The notes beneath the pieces are model-generated. The model made no database searches. It saw only the letters and a program-made list of their open reading frames with translations, and had not been told where the DNA came from. DNA of 64,000 nt from the NCBI GenBank assembly GCA_964567045.1, contig CAZMLE010000009.1:1-64000 (forward strand), given 5' to 3'. Shown piece after piece: positions 24,075 to 31,990 of this stretch. How positions within the stretch are numbered: the first letter of the stretch is position 1; every line of letters begins with the position of its first letter. A program made the translations under genes and the position numbers. This DNA comes from JAFNGF01 sp964567045. Lineage in GTDB: Bacteria; Planctomycetota; Phycisphaerae; Sedimentisphaerales; Anaerobacaceae.

Positions 24075-24695
24075 ATGATAAAGGATTTGATAACTAAAAG
24101 CAGGAGCTATCGGCGTTTCTTCCAGGAAGTGGCCATAGACCGGCGGATTCTACGGGAGCTGGTCGAGCTGGCCAGACTGTCTCCGTCAGCGGCAAATTTG
24201 CAGCCCTTGAAATACATCCTTTGCTGTGAGCCTAAGAAAAATGCCCTCATTTTCCAGCACCTGGGCTGGGCAGGGTATCTGAAAGATTGGCCCGGCCCGG
24301 CTGAAGGCGAAAGGCCGTCTGCGTACATTATTATACTCGGCGACACCGAGATAGAACCCCGCCGTGGGAACGGCGGGGCTAACCGGTTAACCCCGCCATC
24401 ACTATGGCGGGGTTGCGACCACGGAATCGCCGCCCAAAGCATTCTTTTGGGTGCAGCGGAAAAAGGTTTTGGCGGCTGTATCATCGGGACAGTAAAGAGA
24501 GAAGAGCTTCGCCGGGCACTGGCTCTGCCGGCTCGCTATGAGATACTCCTTGTTTTGGCCCTCGGCAAGCCCAAAGAGACGGTGGTGATTGAGCCGGTGG
24601 GGACTGGCGGAGACATCAAGTACTGGCGGGATAACCAGGGCGTGCATCATGTGCCGAAGCGCTCGCTGGATAGCATCATTTTAATTGACAATTGA
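24075..24695 (+). CDS. Nitroreductase-family protein with repeat-derived internal segment
   Basis: About 206 residues form an FMN-dependent nitroreductase-like protein. RSYRRFFQEVAIDRRILREL, ARLSPSAANLQPLKYIL, HGIAAQSILLGAAEKGFGGC and YEILLVLALGKPKE match the family. Substrates are unpredictable (nitroaromatics, quinones or flavin-linked partners). The start ATG 24075 has a purine-rich AGAGAG before it; a TTG at 24057 would add six residues. Residues about 95-117 (EPRRGNGGANRLTPPSLWRG) are encoded by three adjoining palindromes, and the last residues (LIDN) come from a TTGACAA heptamer repeat. It lies between the glycosidase pair and the sugar-isomerase set. Confidence 0.82.
   Translation: MIKDLITKSRSYRRFFQEVAIDRRILRELVELARLSPSAANLQPLKYILCCEPKKNALIFQHLGWAGYLKDWPGPAEGERPSAYIIILGDTEIEPRRGNGGANRLTPPSLWRGCDHGIAAQSILLGAAEKGFGGCIIGTVKREELRRALALPARYEILLVLALGKPKETVVIEPVGTGGDIKYWRDNQGVHHVPKRSLDSIILIDN
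24357..24412. repeat. Triple palindrome inside the nitroreductase gene
   Basis: Three hairpins overlap at their ends: CCCCGCCGT/ACGGCGGGG (24357-24378), GGGGCTAACCGGTTAACCCC (24375-24394) and CCCCGCCAT/ATGGCGGGG (24391-24412). The second and third correspond in plan to the repeats at 37247-37266 and 37263-37281. The block is read through in frame. Confidence 0.8.
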
Positions 24696-24838
24696 CAATT
24701 GACCTCGGGAACTAAAGTGCCTAAAATGTCTAAAGTGAGCTAAACGGGCAAAAGTGCCTAAAGTGATCTAAAGTATCTAAAGTTAAATTTTAGGCACTTT
24801 AGGCACTCCGCACTTTAGGCACTTTTAACTTTGAGAGG
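24678..24838. repeat. TTGACAA heptamer repeat and TAAAGTG repeat, copy 3
   Basis: TTGACAATTGACAATTGAC (24687-24705) is followed by CTAAAGTGCCTAAA-type units and then by complementary TTTTAGGCACTTTAGGCACT, which allows a large hairpin. This is the third copy of the element at 14390 and 15130. It fills the gap between the nitroreductase and isomerase genes. Confidence 0.75.
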
Positions 24839-24844
24839 TGGATT

Positions 24845-25741
24845 ATGAAGAAAATATCGATTGGCTCGTGGGCGTATACGATCGGCCCCTATGCAAAAAA
24901 TCCTATAGCCTGGGATGAAGTCATCAAAAAGGTCAAGGGCCTCACGTTTGACGGCGTGGAGCTGGGCGGCTTTCCGCCGCACCCCAACCCGGACAGTCTC
25001 CCGCTCAAAAAGCAGCGCAACGCCTGTAAAAGGCAACTCTCAGAAATAGGGCTTGACTGGTCGGGTTTGGCTGCCGACCTCTGGAGCCAGCACCTTGTTG
25101 ATGCCGATGACAATTCGGCGTATCTTGCATGTTTTCGTAAGAATTTAGAGTTCTGTGTTGACCTTGGAATCCCTGCGATTCGTGTGGACACCGTGCAGCC
25201 GCCTACTATTTTTGACAAGGTTGATCCGGATACCGCCCGGCAACGCGTTGTAAAGACGTGGAAGGTTTGTGCCGCCGACGCAGCCGAAAAAGGTGTACGT
25301 GTGGCATGGGAGTTCGAGCCCGGCTTTGCGTTCAATAAGCCCTCTGACATTGTGCGCATCGTTGAGGAGGTCGGGCATGACAATTTCGGCGTGATGTTCG
25401 ATACCTGTCACGGCTATATGGTTTCCACAAGCGGCGCGCGTCAGCCCGGCAAAAAGGAAGTTCTGCCGGGCGGCGTGGTGGAACTGGCAAAGAAGCTTCG
25501 CGGGAAAATCAAGCACATCCACCTGATTGACTCCGATGGCACGCTCCACAATAACGAGACATCGACCCACACGCCCTTTGGCCAGGGCAAGATAAATTTC
25601 GACGAGCTGCTTCCTGAGCTGGCTAAAAACGATATGGGACACGATTGGTGGACCATCGACTTGTGCTTCTGGCCGGATGCCTGGGCAGTCACCGAGCAAT
25701 GTAAAAAGGCGGTCGACAAGCTCAACAGAAAATACGGCTGA
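24845..25741 (+). CDS. Sugar phosphate isomerase/epimerase family protein (AP-endonuclease 2 TIM barrel)
   Basis: The 298-residue TIM-barrel protein starts MKKISIGSWAYTIGPY. It has IKKVKGLTFDGVELGGF, an Asp-rich metal-site region AWEFEPGFAF, FGVMFDTCHGYMVS and IKHIHLIDSDG, as in xylose-isomerase-like and IolE/hydroxypyruvate-isomerase-like proteins. A divalent metal held by Glu, Asp and His is expected. It leads a three-gene set with a Gfo/Idh/MocA dehydrogenase and a cupin isomerase, a grouping typical of catabolic routes for unusual sugars or inositols in planctomycetes. GAGAGG lies nine bases upstream. Confidence 0.85.
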   Translation: MKKISIGSWAYTIGPYAKNPIAWDEVIKKVKGLTFDGVELGGFPPHPNPDSLPLKKQRNACKRQLSEIGLDWSGLAADLWSQHLVDADDNSAYLACFRKNLEFCVDLGIPAIRVDTVQPPTIFDKVDPDTARQRVVKTWKVCAADAAEKGVRVAWEFEPGFAFNKPSDIVRIVEEVGHDNFGVMFDTCHGYMVSTSGARQPGKKEVLPGGVVELAKKLRGKIKHIHLIDSDGTLHNNETSTHTPFGQGKINFDELLPELAKNDMGHDWWTIDLCFWPDAWAVTEQCKKAVDKLNRKYG

Positions 25742-25802
25742 TTGTCAGCAATAACTCTTTAGGATTCCCGCGAAGCGGGGTCCCTGTTAGGGGAGTATCG
25801 CT

Positions 25803-26948
25803 ATGAAAAAGAAGAATCTTAACGTCGGCCTTATCGGATACGGCTTTATGGGCCGAACGCACTCCAACGCGTACCTGAAGGTGACGCACTTTTTTGACGT
25901 GCCGTACGACCCGGTTCTGCAGGTGGTCTGCGGCCTGGTGGAGGATGAGGCCAAGGCCTTTGCCGAGCGGTGGGGCTACAAGTCGTACACCACCGACTGG
26001 CACAAGGTGATCGAGGACGAGAATATCGATGTGGTGGATATCTGTGTGCCGAACAACGTGCACGCCGAGATCGCAATCGCTGCCGCCAAGGCCGGCAAGG
26101 CCATCTGCTGTGAGAAGCCGCTGGCGCTGAATGCCGAGCAGGGCAAGCAGATGGTCGAGGCCGTAGAGGCTGCGGGCGTGGTCAACCTGGTCTCGTTCAA
26201 CTATCGCCGGGTGCCTGCCGTGACATTGGCCAAGCAGCTCATCGACCAGGGTCGGCTGGGGCGAATCTTTCACTATCGGGCCAATTTCCTGCAGGATTGG
26301 ACCATCTCGCCGAAGGTGCCGCAGGGCGGTATGGCAACGTGGCGGCTGGACGTCAAGGCCGCCGGCTCGGGCGTGCTCGGCGACCTGCTGGCCCACTGCA
26401 TCGACACGGCCATGTGGCAAAACGGGCCTATCGCCACCCTGTGCGCTATGACGGAGACCTTTGTCAAAGAGCGCATGCACGCCGAGACGGGCAAGGTCGA
26501 GCCGGTCGGTATCGACGATGCGTGCACCTTCTTCTGCCGATTCGACAACGGCTCGCTGGGCAATTTCGAGTCTACCCGCTACGCCCGCGGCCACAAGGCC
26601 CTTTATACCTTCGAGATCAACGGCGAGCACGCCTCCATCGCCTGGGACCTGCACGATTTGCATCGGCTTAGCTACTTCGACCATCGCGACGAATCAATCG
26701 TGCGCGGCTGGCGGTCGATTCACGTCACTGACGCCGATATGCCCTATATGGGCAAGTGGTGGGTGCCGGGGCTGCAGATTGGCTACGCGGAGACGTTCGT
26801 CCACCAGGTGGCGGAGTTCCTCCAGAATATGGCTAAGGGCGAGCCGACGTCGCCGACCTTCCGCGAGGCTCTTGCCACGCAGTACGTCTGTGACGCGGTG
26901 CTGGACTCGGCCAAAAATAAAAAGTGGGTGAAAGTACCGAAAGGGTAA
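25803..26948 (+). CDS. Gfo/Idh/MocA-family NAD(P)-dependent oxidoreductase
   Basis: The 381-residue dehydrogenase has the Rossmann motif VGLIGYGFMGRTHSNAYL, then VDICVPNNVHAEIA and the conserved EKPLALN. SFNYRRVPAVTLAKQLIDQG, GVLGDLLAHCIDTAMW (the His region expected in the active site) and the C-terminal substrate domain follow. It probably oxidises a sugar or inositol hydroxyl, often as one half of an epimerisation. There is no signal peptide, so it is cytosolic. It lies 61 bases after the isomerase and 22 before the cupin; AGGGGAG gives a good ribosome site. Confidence 0.9.
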   Translation: MKKKNLNVGLIGYGFMGRTHSNAYLKVTHFFDVPYDPVLQVVCGLVEDEAKAFAERWGYKSYTTDWHKVIEDENIDVVDICVPNNVHAEIAIAAAKAGKAICCEKPLALNAEQGKQMVEAVEAAGVVNLVSFNYRRVPAVTLAKQLIDQGRLGRIFHYRANFLQDWTISPKVPQGGMATWRLDVKAAGSGVLGDLLAHCIDTAMWQNGPIATLCAMTETFVKERMHAETGKVEPVGIDDACTFFCRFDNGSLGNFESTRYARGHKALYTFEINGEHASIAWDLHDLHRLSYFDHRDESIVRGWRSIHVTDADMPYMGKWWVPGLQIGYAETFVHQVAEFLQNMAKGEPTSPTFREALATQYVCDAVLDSAKNKKWVKVPKG

Positions 26949-26970
26949 ACCATCGGGTTAAGGAGAATTT

Positions 26971-28188
26971 ATGTCTGCTAAATCTATTGCCGGTAAGGCA
27001 CTTGAGCAGGGCAGCGGCATATTAAGGCTGGCGCCGAACTGGGTGCCGCGATCTTTCTGTGTGCCGGGCCGGCGAATCAAACTTCATCCCGACGACTATT
27101 ATGCCGTGGGCGGCCCACGGGGCGGTATCGATGAACGCTGGTTTGCCTCAACCACGCCGGCAGACAATGGCCCGTTAACCTCGCCGAACGAAGGGCTGAG
27201 CTTTATCGTGTTCGAGCACAATGGGAAAGTGGAAAAAGTCCTGCTCAAAGAGGCGATCGATGAACTGAAAGGCGAAATCGTCGGCGACAGGATATGGAAG
27301 CAGTATAAGCGATGGCCGATGTACTCGAAGTTCTTTGACAATAAAGGCGCGCTGCCGCATCATATACATCACCGCGACGAGCACGCCAAGCTGACAGGGC
27401 AGTTGGGAAAGCCCGAAGCCTATTATTTTCCGCCCCAGGCAAATAACTACGGCGGCGATTTTCCGTACACATTCTTCGGCCTCAAGCCCGGCACCACCAA
27501 AGAGCAGGTCCGTCAGTGTTTGGCTGATTTTGAAAAAGGTGACAACAAAATCACGGACCTGTCGGTTGCGTATCGGCTGGAGGTGGGCACGGGCTGGGAC
27601 GTGCCGCCGGGCGTGCTGCACGCGCCGGGAAGTCTGTGCACTTATGAGCCGCAAAAAGCATCCGATGTTTTCGCTATGTACGAGTCGCTTCCCCACAATC
27701 AGGTTGTGCCCAAAGAGCTTCTCTGGAAAGATACGCCCAAAGACAAGGCAGGGGATGTTGACCATCTGCTTGCGGTGATTGATTGGGACCTGAATGTAGA
27801 CCCCAATTTTGCCGAAAATCGGTTTATGCGGCCCAAGCCCGTTCGCGCGCTCCGCGAAATGAAAGCCGAGGGTTACATAGAGAATTGGATATGCTATAAG
27901 TCCAGAACCTTTAGTGCCAAAGAGCTCACGGTTCTGCCGGGCAAGAAAGTAACAATTAAGGATAGCGCCGCGTACGGGTTTATCATGATGCAAGGGCACG
28001 GCACGATGGGACAGTGGGATATAGAGACTCCCGCACTGATAAGGTACGGCCAGTTGACCTACGACGAGTTCTTTGTCACTGAACAGGCTGCCAAAAAGGG
28101 AGTGACTATTACCAACCCTTCCAAGGCTGACCCGATTGTGATGCTGAAGCATTTTGGCCCTGACAATCCAGACTTAGATTTGCAGTAG
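26971..28188 (+). CDS. Phosphomannose-isomerase-like cupin enzyme
   Basis: The 405-residue cytosolic protein has no signal peptide. The metal-site cluster HHIHHRDEHAKLTG, followed by a Glu in GKPEAYYF, and a later His in VPPGVLHAPGS match the zinc ligands (Gln/His-Glu-His) of class I mannose-6-phosphate isomerases. The overall size fits that family. It probably interconverts an aldose and a ketose, possibly unphosphorylated. It is the last gene of the set with the TIM-barrel isomerase and the dehydrogenase. AAGGAGAA lies nine bases before the ATG. A palindromic repeat follows its stop. Confidence 0.75.
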   Translation: MSAKSIAGKALEQGSGILRLAPNWVPRSFCVPGRRIKLHPDDYYAVGGPRGGIDERWFASTTPADNGPLTSPNEGLSFIVFEHNGKVEKVLLKEAIDELKGEIVGDRIWKQYKRWPMYSKFFDNKGALPHHIHHRDEHAKLTGQLGKPEAYYFPPQANNYGGDFPYTFFGLKPGTTKEQVRQCLADFEKGDNKITDLSVAYRLEVGTGWDVPPGVLHAPGSLCTYEPQKASDVFAMYESLPHNQVVPKELLWKDTPKDKAGDVDHLLAVIDWDLNVDPNFAENRFMRPKPVRALREMKAEGYIENWICYKSRTFSAKELTVLPGKKVTIKDSAAYGFIMMQGHGTMGQWDIETPALIRYGQLTYDEFFVTEQAAKKGVTITNPSKADPIVMLKHFGPDNPDLDLQ

Positions 28189-28195
28189 CGATTGA

Positions 28196-28223
28196 TTAAC
28201 CCGCCAGACGTGTGGCGGGTTAA
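28196..28223. repeat. 28-bp palindromic repeat (CCGCC-ACGT-GGCGG family)
   Basis: A near-perfect palindrome with core CCGCCAGACGTGTGGCGG and TTAA ends is intergenic here. Very similar cores lie inside genes at 19831-19848 and 37220-37237. Confidence 0.75.
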
Positions 28224-28261
28224 CTTCGTCCGGTGTGCTCTGCACACCACGACGGCTGACC

Positions 28262-28963
28262 ATGCACAAGTCAAGGGCGTTTACGCTTATAGAGCTGTTG
28301 GTGGTGATCGCCATCATCGCCTTGCTGATGGCGATACTGATGCCGGGACTGCGGAAGGCCCGCGAACAGGCCAAAGCCGTTAACTGCAAGAGCAACCTGC
28401 GGCAGATCGGCCTGGCGGCGAATTTGTATGCCGAAGAGTACGATCTATATGTTCCTTGGGGCCTGACAAATCGTGCTCCGGCGACGGGCAGAATTCCGTG
28501 GTTCGAGCTTTTTATGCCCTTTCTGGCACAAAAGCCGATAGACAATGATTATCGAAATGTCCAGATATATCGCTGCCCGAGCTATCCGGAGAAAGACCAG
28601 ACGGTCTGCTTTGTGGTAAACGGCTGGATCTTCAGGGACAAGAATGACATGGTCGGAAGGGAAAGAATAGACCCTGTCAAGCTAACCAACTGCACCCAGC
28701 GAGCCTATACTATTTACCTTGCCGACAACGAGTACGGGTCGTGGCGGCTGATAATTAGAAAAGCCGACGACCAGGGAGTCAATCGGTGTGATGTCTGGCA
28801 TCCGGACCACATGCCATTCTCCGACAGGCAGGACATAACTTATGGCCGACGAGTGGCAAGGGCTCGACATAGAGCCGGCTGCCATTGCCTGTTTCTTGAC
28901 TGGCACGTTGACTGGATGGCTGCCGAGGATATGACAATAGATATGTGGAGATTCGAGAAGTAG
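28262..28963 (+). CDS. Pseudopilin-like protein with prepilin N-terminal signal
   Basis: The product has 233 residues, from ATG 28262. The N-terminus reads MHKSRA then FTLIELLVVIAIIALLMAIL. The cleavage position has Ala in place of the usual Gly. The chain continues ARKQ-like REQAKAVNCKSNLRQIGLA, the planctomycete pseudopilin pattern, and ends CHCLFLDWHVDWMAAEDMTI, parallel to the 12619-13398 protein. It probably enters the inner membrane through the type II/type IV pilin route. The ribosome site is weak; a GTG at 28235 in the preceding repeat region would add nine unlikely residues. Confidence 0.82.
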   Translation: MHKSRAFTLIELLVVIAIIALLMAILMPGLRKAREQAKAVNCKSNLRQIGLAANLYAEEYDLYVPWGLTNRAPATGRIPWFELFMPFLAQKPIDNDYRNVQIYRCPSYPEKDQTVCFVVNGWIFRDKNDMVGRERIDPVKLTNCTQRAYTIYLADNEYGSWRLIIRKADDQGVNRCDVWHPDHMPFSDRQDITYGRRVARARHRAGCHCLFLDWHVDWMAAEDMTIDMWRFEK

Positions 28964-29072
28964 CCCGTGGCACGGGCTTCCAGGGTGGCATGGGCTTCCA
29001 GCCCATGAAATCCAGAGTTCACGCCCAGAATGGGCGTGCCACAGGACACGGCCAAGATGGCCGTGCCACAAT
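28964..29072. repeat. Cluster of GTGGCACGGGC / GGGCGTGCCAC palindromic repeats
   Basis: The stretch holds GTGGCACGGGCTTCCAG, GTGGCATGGGCTTCCAGCCC, then CACGCCCAGAATGGGCGTG and CACGGCCAAGATGGCCGTG, each partly self-complementary. It fills the gap between the pseudopilin and PEBP genes. It is probably a dispersed intergenic repeat and may form mRNA hairpins. Confidence 0.7.
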
Positions 29073-29085
29073 AGGAGATAGAAGA

Positions 29086-29547
29086 ATGGACATCAAAATT
29101 ACGAGTTCTGCTTTCCAGGATGGCGGGCTAATTCCTGCTAAATATACCTGCGATGGTGCGGATGTCTCGCCGCCGCTGCAATGGGATACGGTTCCGGAGG
29201 GCGCTAAAAGTATCGCTCTTATATGCGATGACCCGGATGCGCCGATGGGCACCTTTGTACACTGGGTCATATTTAGCCTGCCGGCAGAGACCAGACAGTT
29301 GGCGGAAAAGGTTCCGGCTGATAAGACTCTGCCGAGCGGCGCGCGACAAGGCACCAGTGATTTTGGCAGGGTCGGCTATGGTGGGCCGTGTCCACCAAGC
29401 GGCACGCACCGATACTTTTTCAAAATCTACGCTCTGGATGCCAAAGTGGACTTGCCTGCTGGCGCCAGAAAGAGCGACCTGCTCAAGGCTATGCAAGGGC
29501 ATATCCTCGCCCAGGGTCAGTTAATCGGAAAATACAAACGGCGATAA
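29086..29547 (+). CDS. YbhB/YbcL-family (PEBP-like) protein
   Basis: The 153-residue protein starts MDIKITSSAFQDGGLIPAKY with TCDGADVSPPLQW. It then has ALICDDPDAPMGTFVHWVIF, GRVGYGGPCPPSGTHRYFF and LDLPAGA-like IYALDAKVDLPAGA, the phosphatidylethanolamine-binding-protein fold of bacterial YbhB/YbcL. No signal peptide is seen, so it is cytosolic. The biochemical role of the bacterial family is not settled. AGGAGA lies eight bases before ATG 29086; earlier in-frame starts fall within the repeat cluster and are rejected. Confidence 0.9.
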   Translation: MDIKITSSAFQDGGLIPAKYTCDGADVSPPLQWDTVPEGAKSIALICDDPDAPMGTFVHWVIFSLPAETRQLAEKVPADKTLPSGARQGTSDFGRVGYGGPCPPSGTHRYFFKIYALDAKVDLPAGARKSDLLKAMQGHILAQGQLIGKYKRR

Positions 29548-29619
29548 ACCGGCCGTTGTTTACATTTGCTCGTCGCCGTACCGGCGACGGCTAAACATCT
29601 TTTTCATGGAGATGCAAAA

Positions 29620-31941
29620 ATGTTTAATTCAAAAACTTTAAGAAACGCTGTTGTGCTGTGGTTGTTGGTTTTCTCTACCTTTGCTGTACAAGTAAGGGCG
29701 GGCGATAACCTGCTTGCGATGGTCCCGGCTGAGAGTCTTTTTTGCGTGCGCATAAACAATCTTGATCAGACTCTTGCCAAAATGGACCAGTTTTTAGCCG
29801 GTGTATATCCGACGCCTGTCTCCATGCTCGTAAAGGCACAATTCGCAGAGATGTTGGGCGACCCTGCGTTAAAGGGCGTGAATACCAAAGGCAGTTTTGC
29901 CGTCTTCGGTACTATTACGCCGGGCGAACCAGTGGGAGAAGACATCATCTCTGTTCTTATTCCGGTCACGGATTACAAACAGTTTATCAGCGCAAATCCC
30001 AAAGTGTCTGCGCCGGATGCCAACGGCGTTTCCAAAATCACAGGCGAGAATGGACTGGTTACGCAGGTCGGTGAATTCGCGTTGCTCAAATCGCCGAAAA
30101 GTTATGCTGGACTAATTGCAACCGCAAAATCGATCTCTGCTGCCGAGTCGCCCGGCCTGGCAAGCGTCCTTGATGCTGGCCAGGCCAAACAGGCTGCGCA
30201 GGCGCCAGTTTGGGCTTACGTGAATATGCAGGTAGTCTCAAAGGCGTTTGGGCCGATGCTACGCAGCCAGATCGAACAGATGAAAAAAATGCCTGCTGGC
30301 GGAAAGTGGGATACGCAGGCCCAGATTAAGACACTTCAGCAGATGAGAAATGATCTGGCGCAGAGCCAGCCTGATAATAAGCAAGCAATCACTATGCTTG
30401 ACCTGCAAATCGAAGAGCTGAGAAAAATAGACAAGCAATCAAAAGGTGAAGAAGCATCACAGTCAATTGCCAGAATGATGGATGTGTATGCCGCCATTCT
30501 TGAGACGCTAATGAAGGAAACGCAATCGCTGAGCGTAGTAGTCGATCCCAAGCCGGATGTTCTGAGTGTCGCCGCGACGGTTTCGGCAGTGCCCGGCACG
30601 GATATGGCTAAGATGTTTGCTGCGGGCAGTTCTGCGAGTCAAGAGAATAGGCTTTTGGCATACCTGGAAGATGGGGCAGCGATGAATTTTGCGGGCAGGC
30701 TGAATACACCTTTCTGGAAGGAGCTTAATCTTAAGGGGATCGATTTGTTTGCGGCCATGATGCGTGAGAGTATGCCCGCAGAGGATATAGCCAAAATGAA
30801 GGCCCTTGTCGAAGAGACGATGGGCTGCTTTGGCGGGCCGATGGCAGGTTCGTTCTTCGTTGACGCAAAGAGCAAGCCGCCATTCGCGTTTAAGTATATT
30901 GTGGCCGTTAAGGATCAAAAAACACTCAATAAGGTTATTGATGAAAGCTCGCAGCTCATCAACACTGGTGCCGTTGCCAGTTTCTATAAAGACATGGGGT
31001 TCGAGACCAGCTTTACACTAAAGCGCAGTCACGACCGTTACAAGGATATTCCAATAGATGCTGCGCAGTTCGTGATAAAATCGACTGAGCCTAATTCACC
31101 GCAGGGGCAGATGATAAATGCTTTGTACGGGCCGGGAATTGATTACCGATGGGCGGTGGTCGATGGATTGTGGGTTTGTGCCGCAGGTGGTGACTCAGAC
31201 TCGGCTATACGCAAACTGATAGACCAGATAAAAGCGGGCGAACCGAAGCAAATGGCCGGCGAAGTGAGGGCGGCTTTGGCACTGCTTCCCGCAGCGGATA
31301 AGGCCGACTTCCTGGCAACATATAACGTTCTGCGAATGTTAAAGATGGTTTGGGCTTTCATGCCGATGGCAGCAGTAATGCCGCAGATGGATATTCCTAC
31401 CAAGAGCAACATGGTGTTTGCCGGCAGCGTTGCCGGCGGCAAGATGACGATTGATGTCGCTTTGCCGAAAGAGCATCTGATGGAGATAATGGGCGTTTTC
31501 CAAAAGATGCAACAGCAGCAGAAGTCAATGATAGAGACCAGTGAGACCCATTCTAAAAACTTAAAACAGATAGCAATAGCCTGCAATATATATGCAGATG
31601 ACAACAACGGCAAATTGCCCTCGAATCTGCAGGAACTGATTGAGAAAGCTCAACTGTCACCCAAGACCCTTGAATCACCGCTTAAGCCCGAGGATTTTGA
31701 GGGACCAAGCTATATATACATTGCTGGACAATCAGTGAATACGAAATCGGCCGATGATTATATTGTTGTTTATGAAAATCCAGAGTTTTGCAGCGATATG
31801 GTTACTGGTCTTCTGTTGGATTTTCAAGTTAAGACAATGAAACCGGACGAATTTTTAAGGAAGCTCGAGGCGACCTACAAACGACTTGGCAGAGAGATGC
31901 CCGATATTAAATTTAAGGGTTCCCCAAAGCCTATGAGGTAA
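29620..31941 (+). CDS. Large secreted protein with pseudopilin-like C-terminal segment, unknown function
   Basis: The 773-residue product has a signal peptide (MFNSKTLRNAVVLWLLVFST, cleaved after VRAG). The body reads like planctomycete DUF3352-type secreted proteins (LLAMVPAESLFCVRINNLDQ, GSFAVFGTITPGE) with no catalytic motif. The C-terminal 130 residues begin HSKNLKQIAIACNIYADDNN then GKLPSNLQELIE, which is the body of a GspG/pseudopilin-like protein without its membrane helix. GGAGA lies eight bases before ATG 29620. It stands alone between the PEBP gene and a convergent FHA gene. Confidence 0.7.
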   Translation: MFNSKTLRNAVVLWLLVFSTFAVQVRAGDNLLAMVPAESLFCVRINNLDQTLAKMDQFLAGVYPTPVSMLVKAQFAEMLGDPALKGVNTKGSFAVFGTITPGEPVGEDIISVLIPVTDYKQFISANPKVSAPDANGVSKITGENGLVTQVGEFALLKSPKSYAGLIATAKSISAAESPGLASVLDAGQAKQAAQAPVWAYVNMQVVSKAFGPMLRSQIEQMKKMPAGGKWDTQAQIKTLQQMRNDLAQSQPDNKQAITMLDLQIEELRKIDKQSKGEEASQSIARMMDVYAAILETLMKETQSLSVVVDPKPDVLSVAATVSAVPGTDMAKMFAAGSSASQENRLLAYLEDGAAMNFAGRLNTPFWKELNLKGIDLFAAMMRESMPAEDIAKMKALVEETMGCFGGPMAGSFFVDAKSKPPFAFKYIVAVKDQKTLNKVIDESSQLINTGAVASFYKDMGFETSFTLKRSHDRYKDIPIDAAQFVIKSTEPNSPQGQMINALYGPGIDYRWAVVDGLWVCAAGGDSDSAIRKLIDQIKAGEPKQMAGEVRAALALLPAADKADFLATYNVLRMLKMVWAFMPMAAVMPQMDIPTKSNMVFAGSVAGGKMTIDVALPKEHLMEIMGVFQKMQQQQKSMIETSETHSKNLKQIAIACNIYADDNNGKLPSNLQELIEKAQLSPKTLESPLKPEDFEGPSYIYIAGQSVNTKSADDYIVVYENPEFCSDMVTGLLLDFQVKTMKPDEFLRKLEATYKRLGREMPDIKFKGSPKPMR

Positions 31942-31990
31942 GAGTCAGGGTGTCCGTTTAGGGGTGACTAAAGACCGATGTGGAAGGCAG

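Noticed and set aside
25722..28152. Minus-strand frames of 320 and 325 codons opposite the dehydrogenase and cupin genes
   Set aside because: They are shadows of genes with clear family motifs, and no motif or ribosome site supports the antisense frames.
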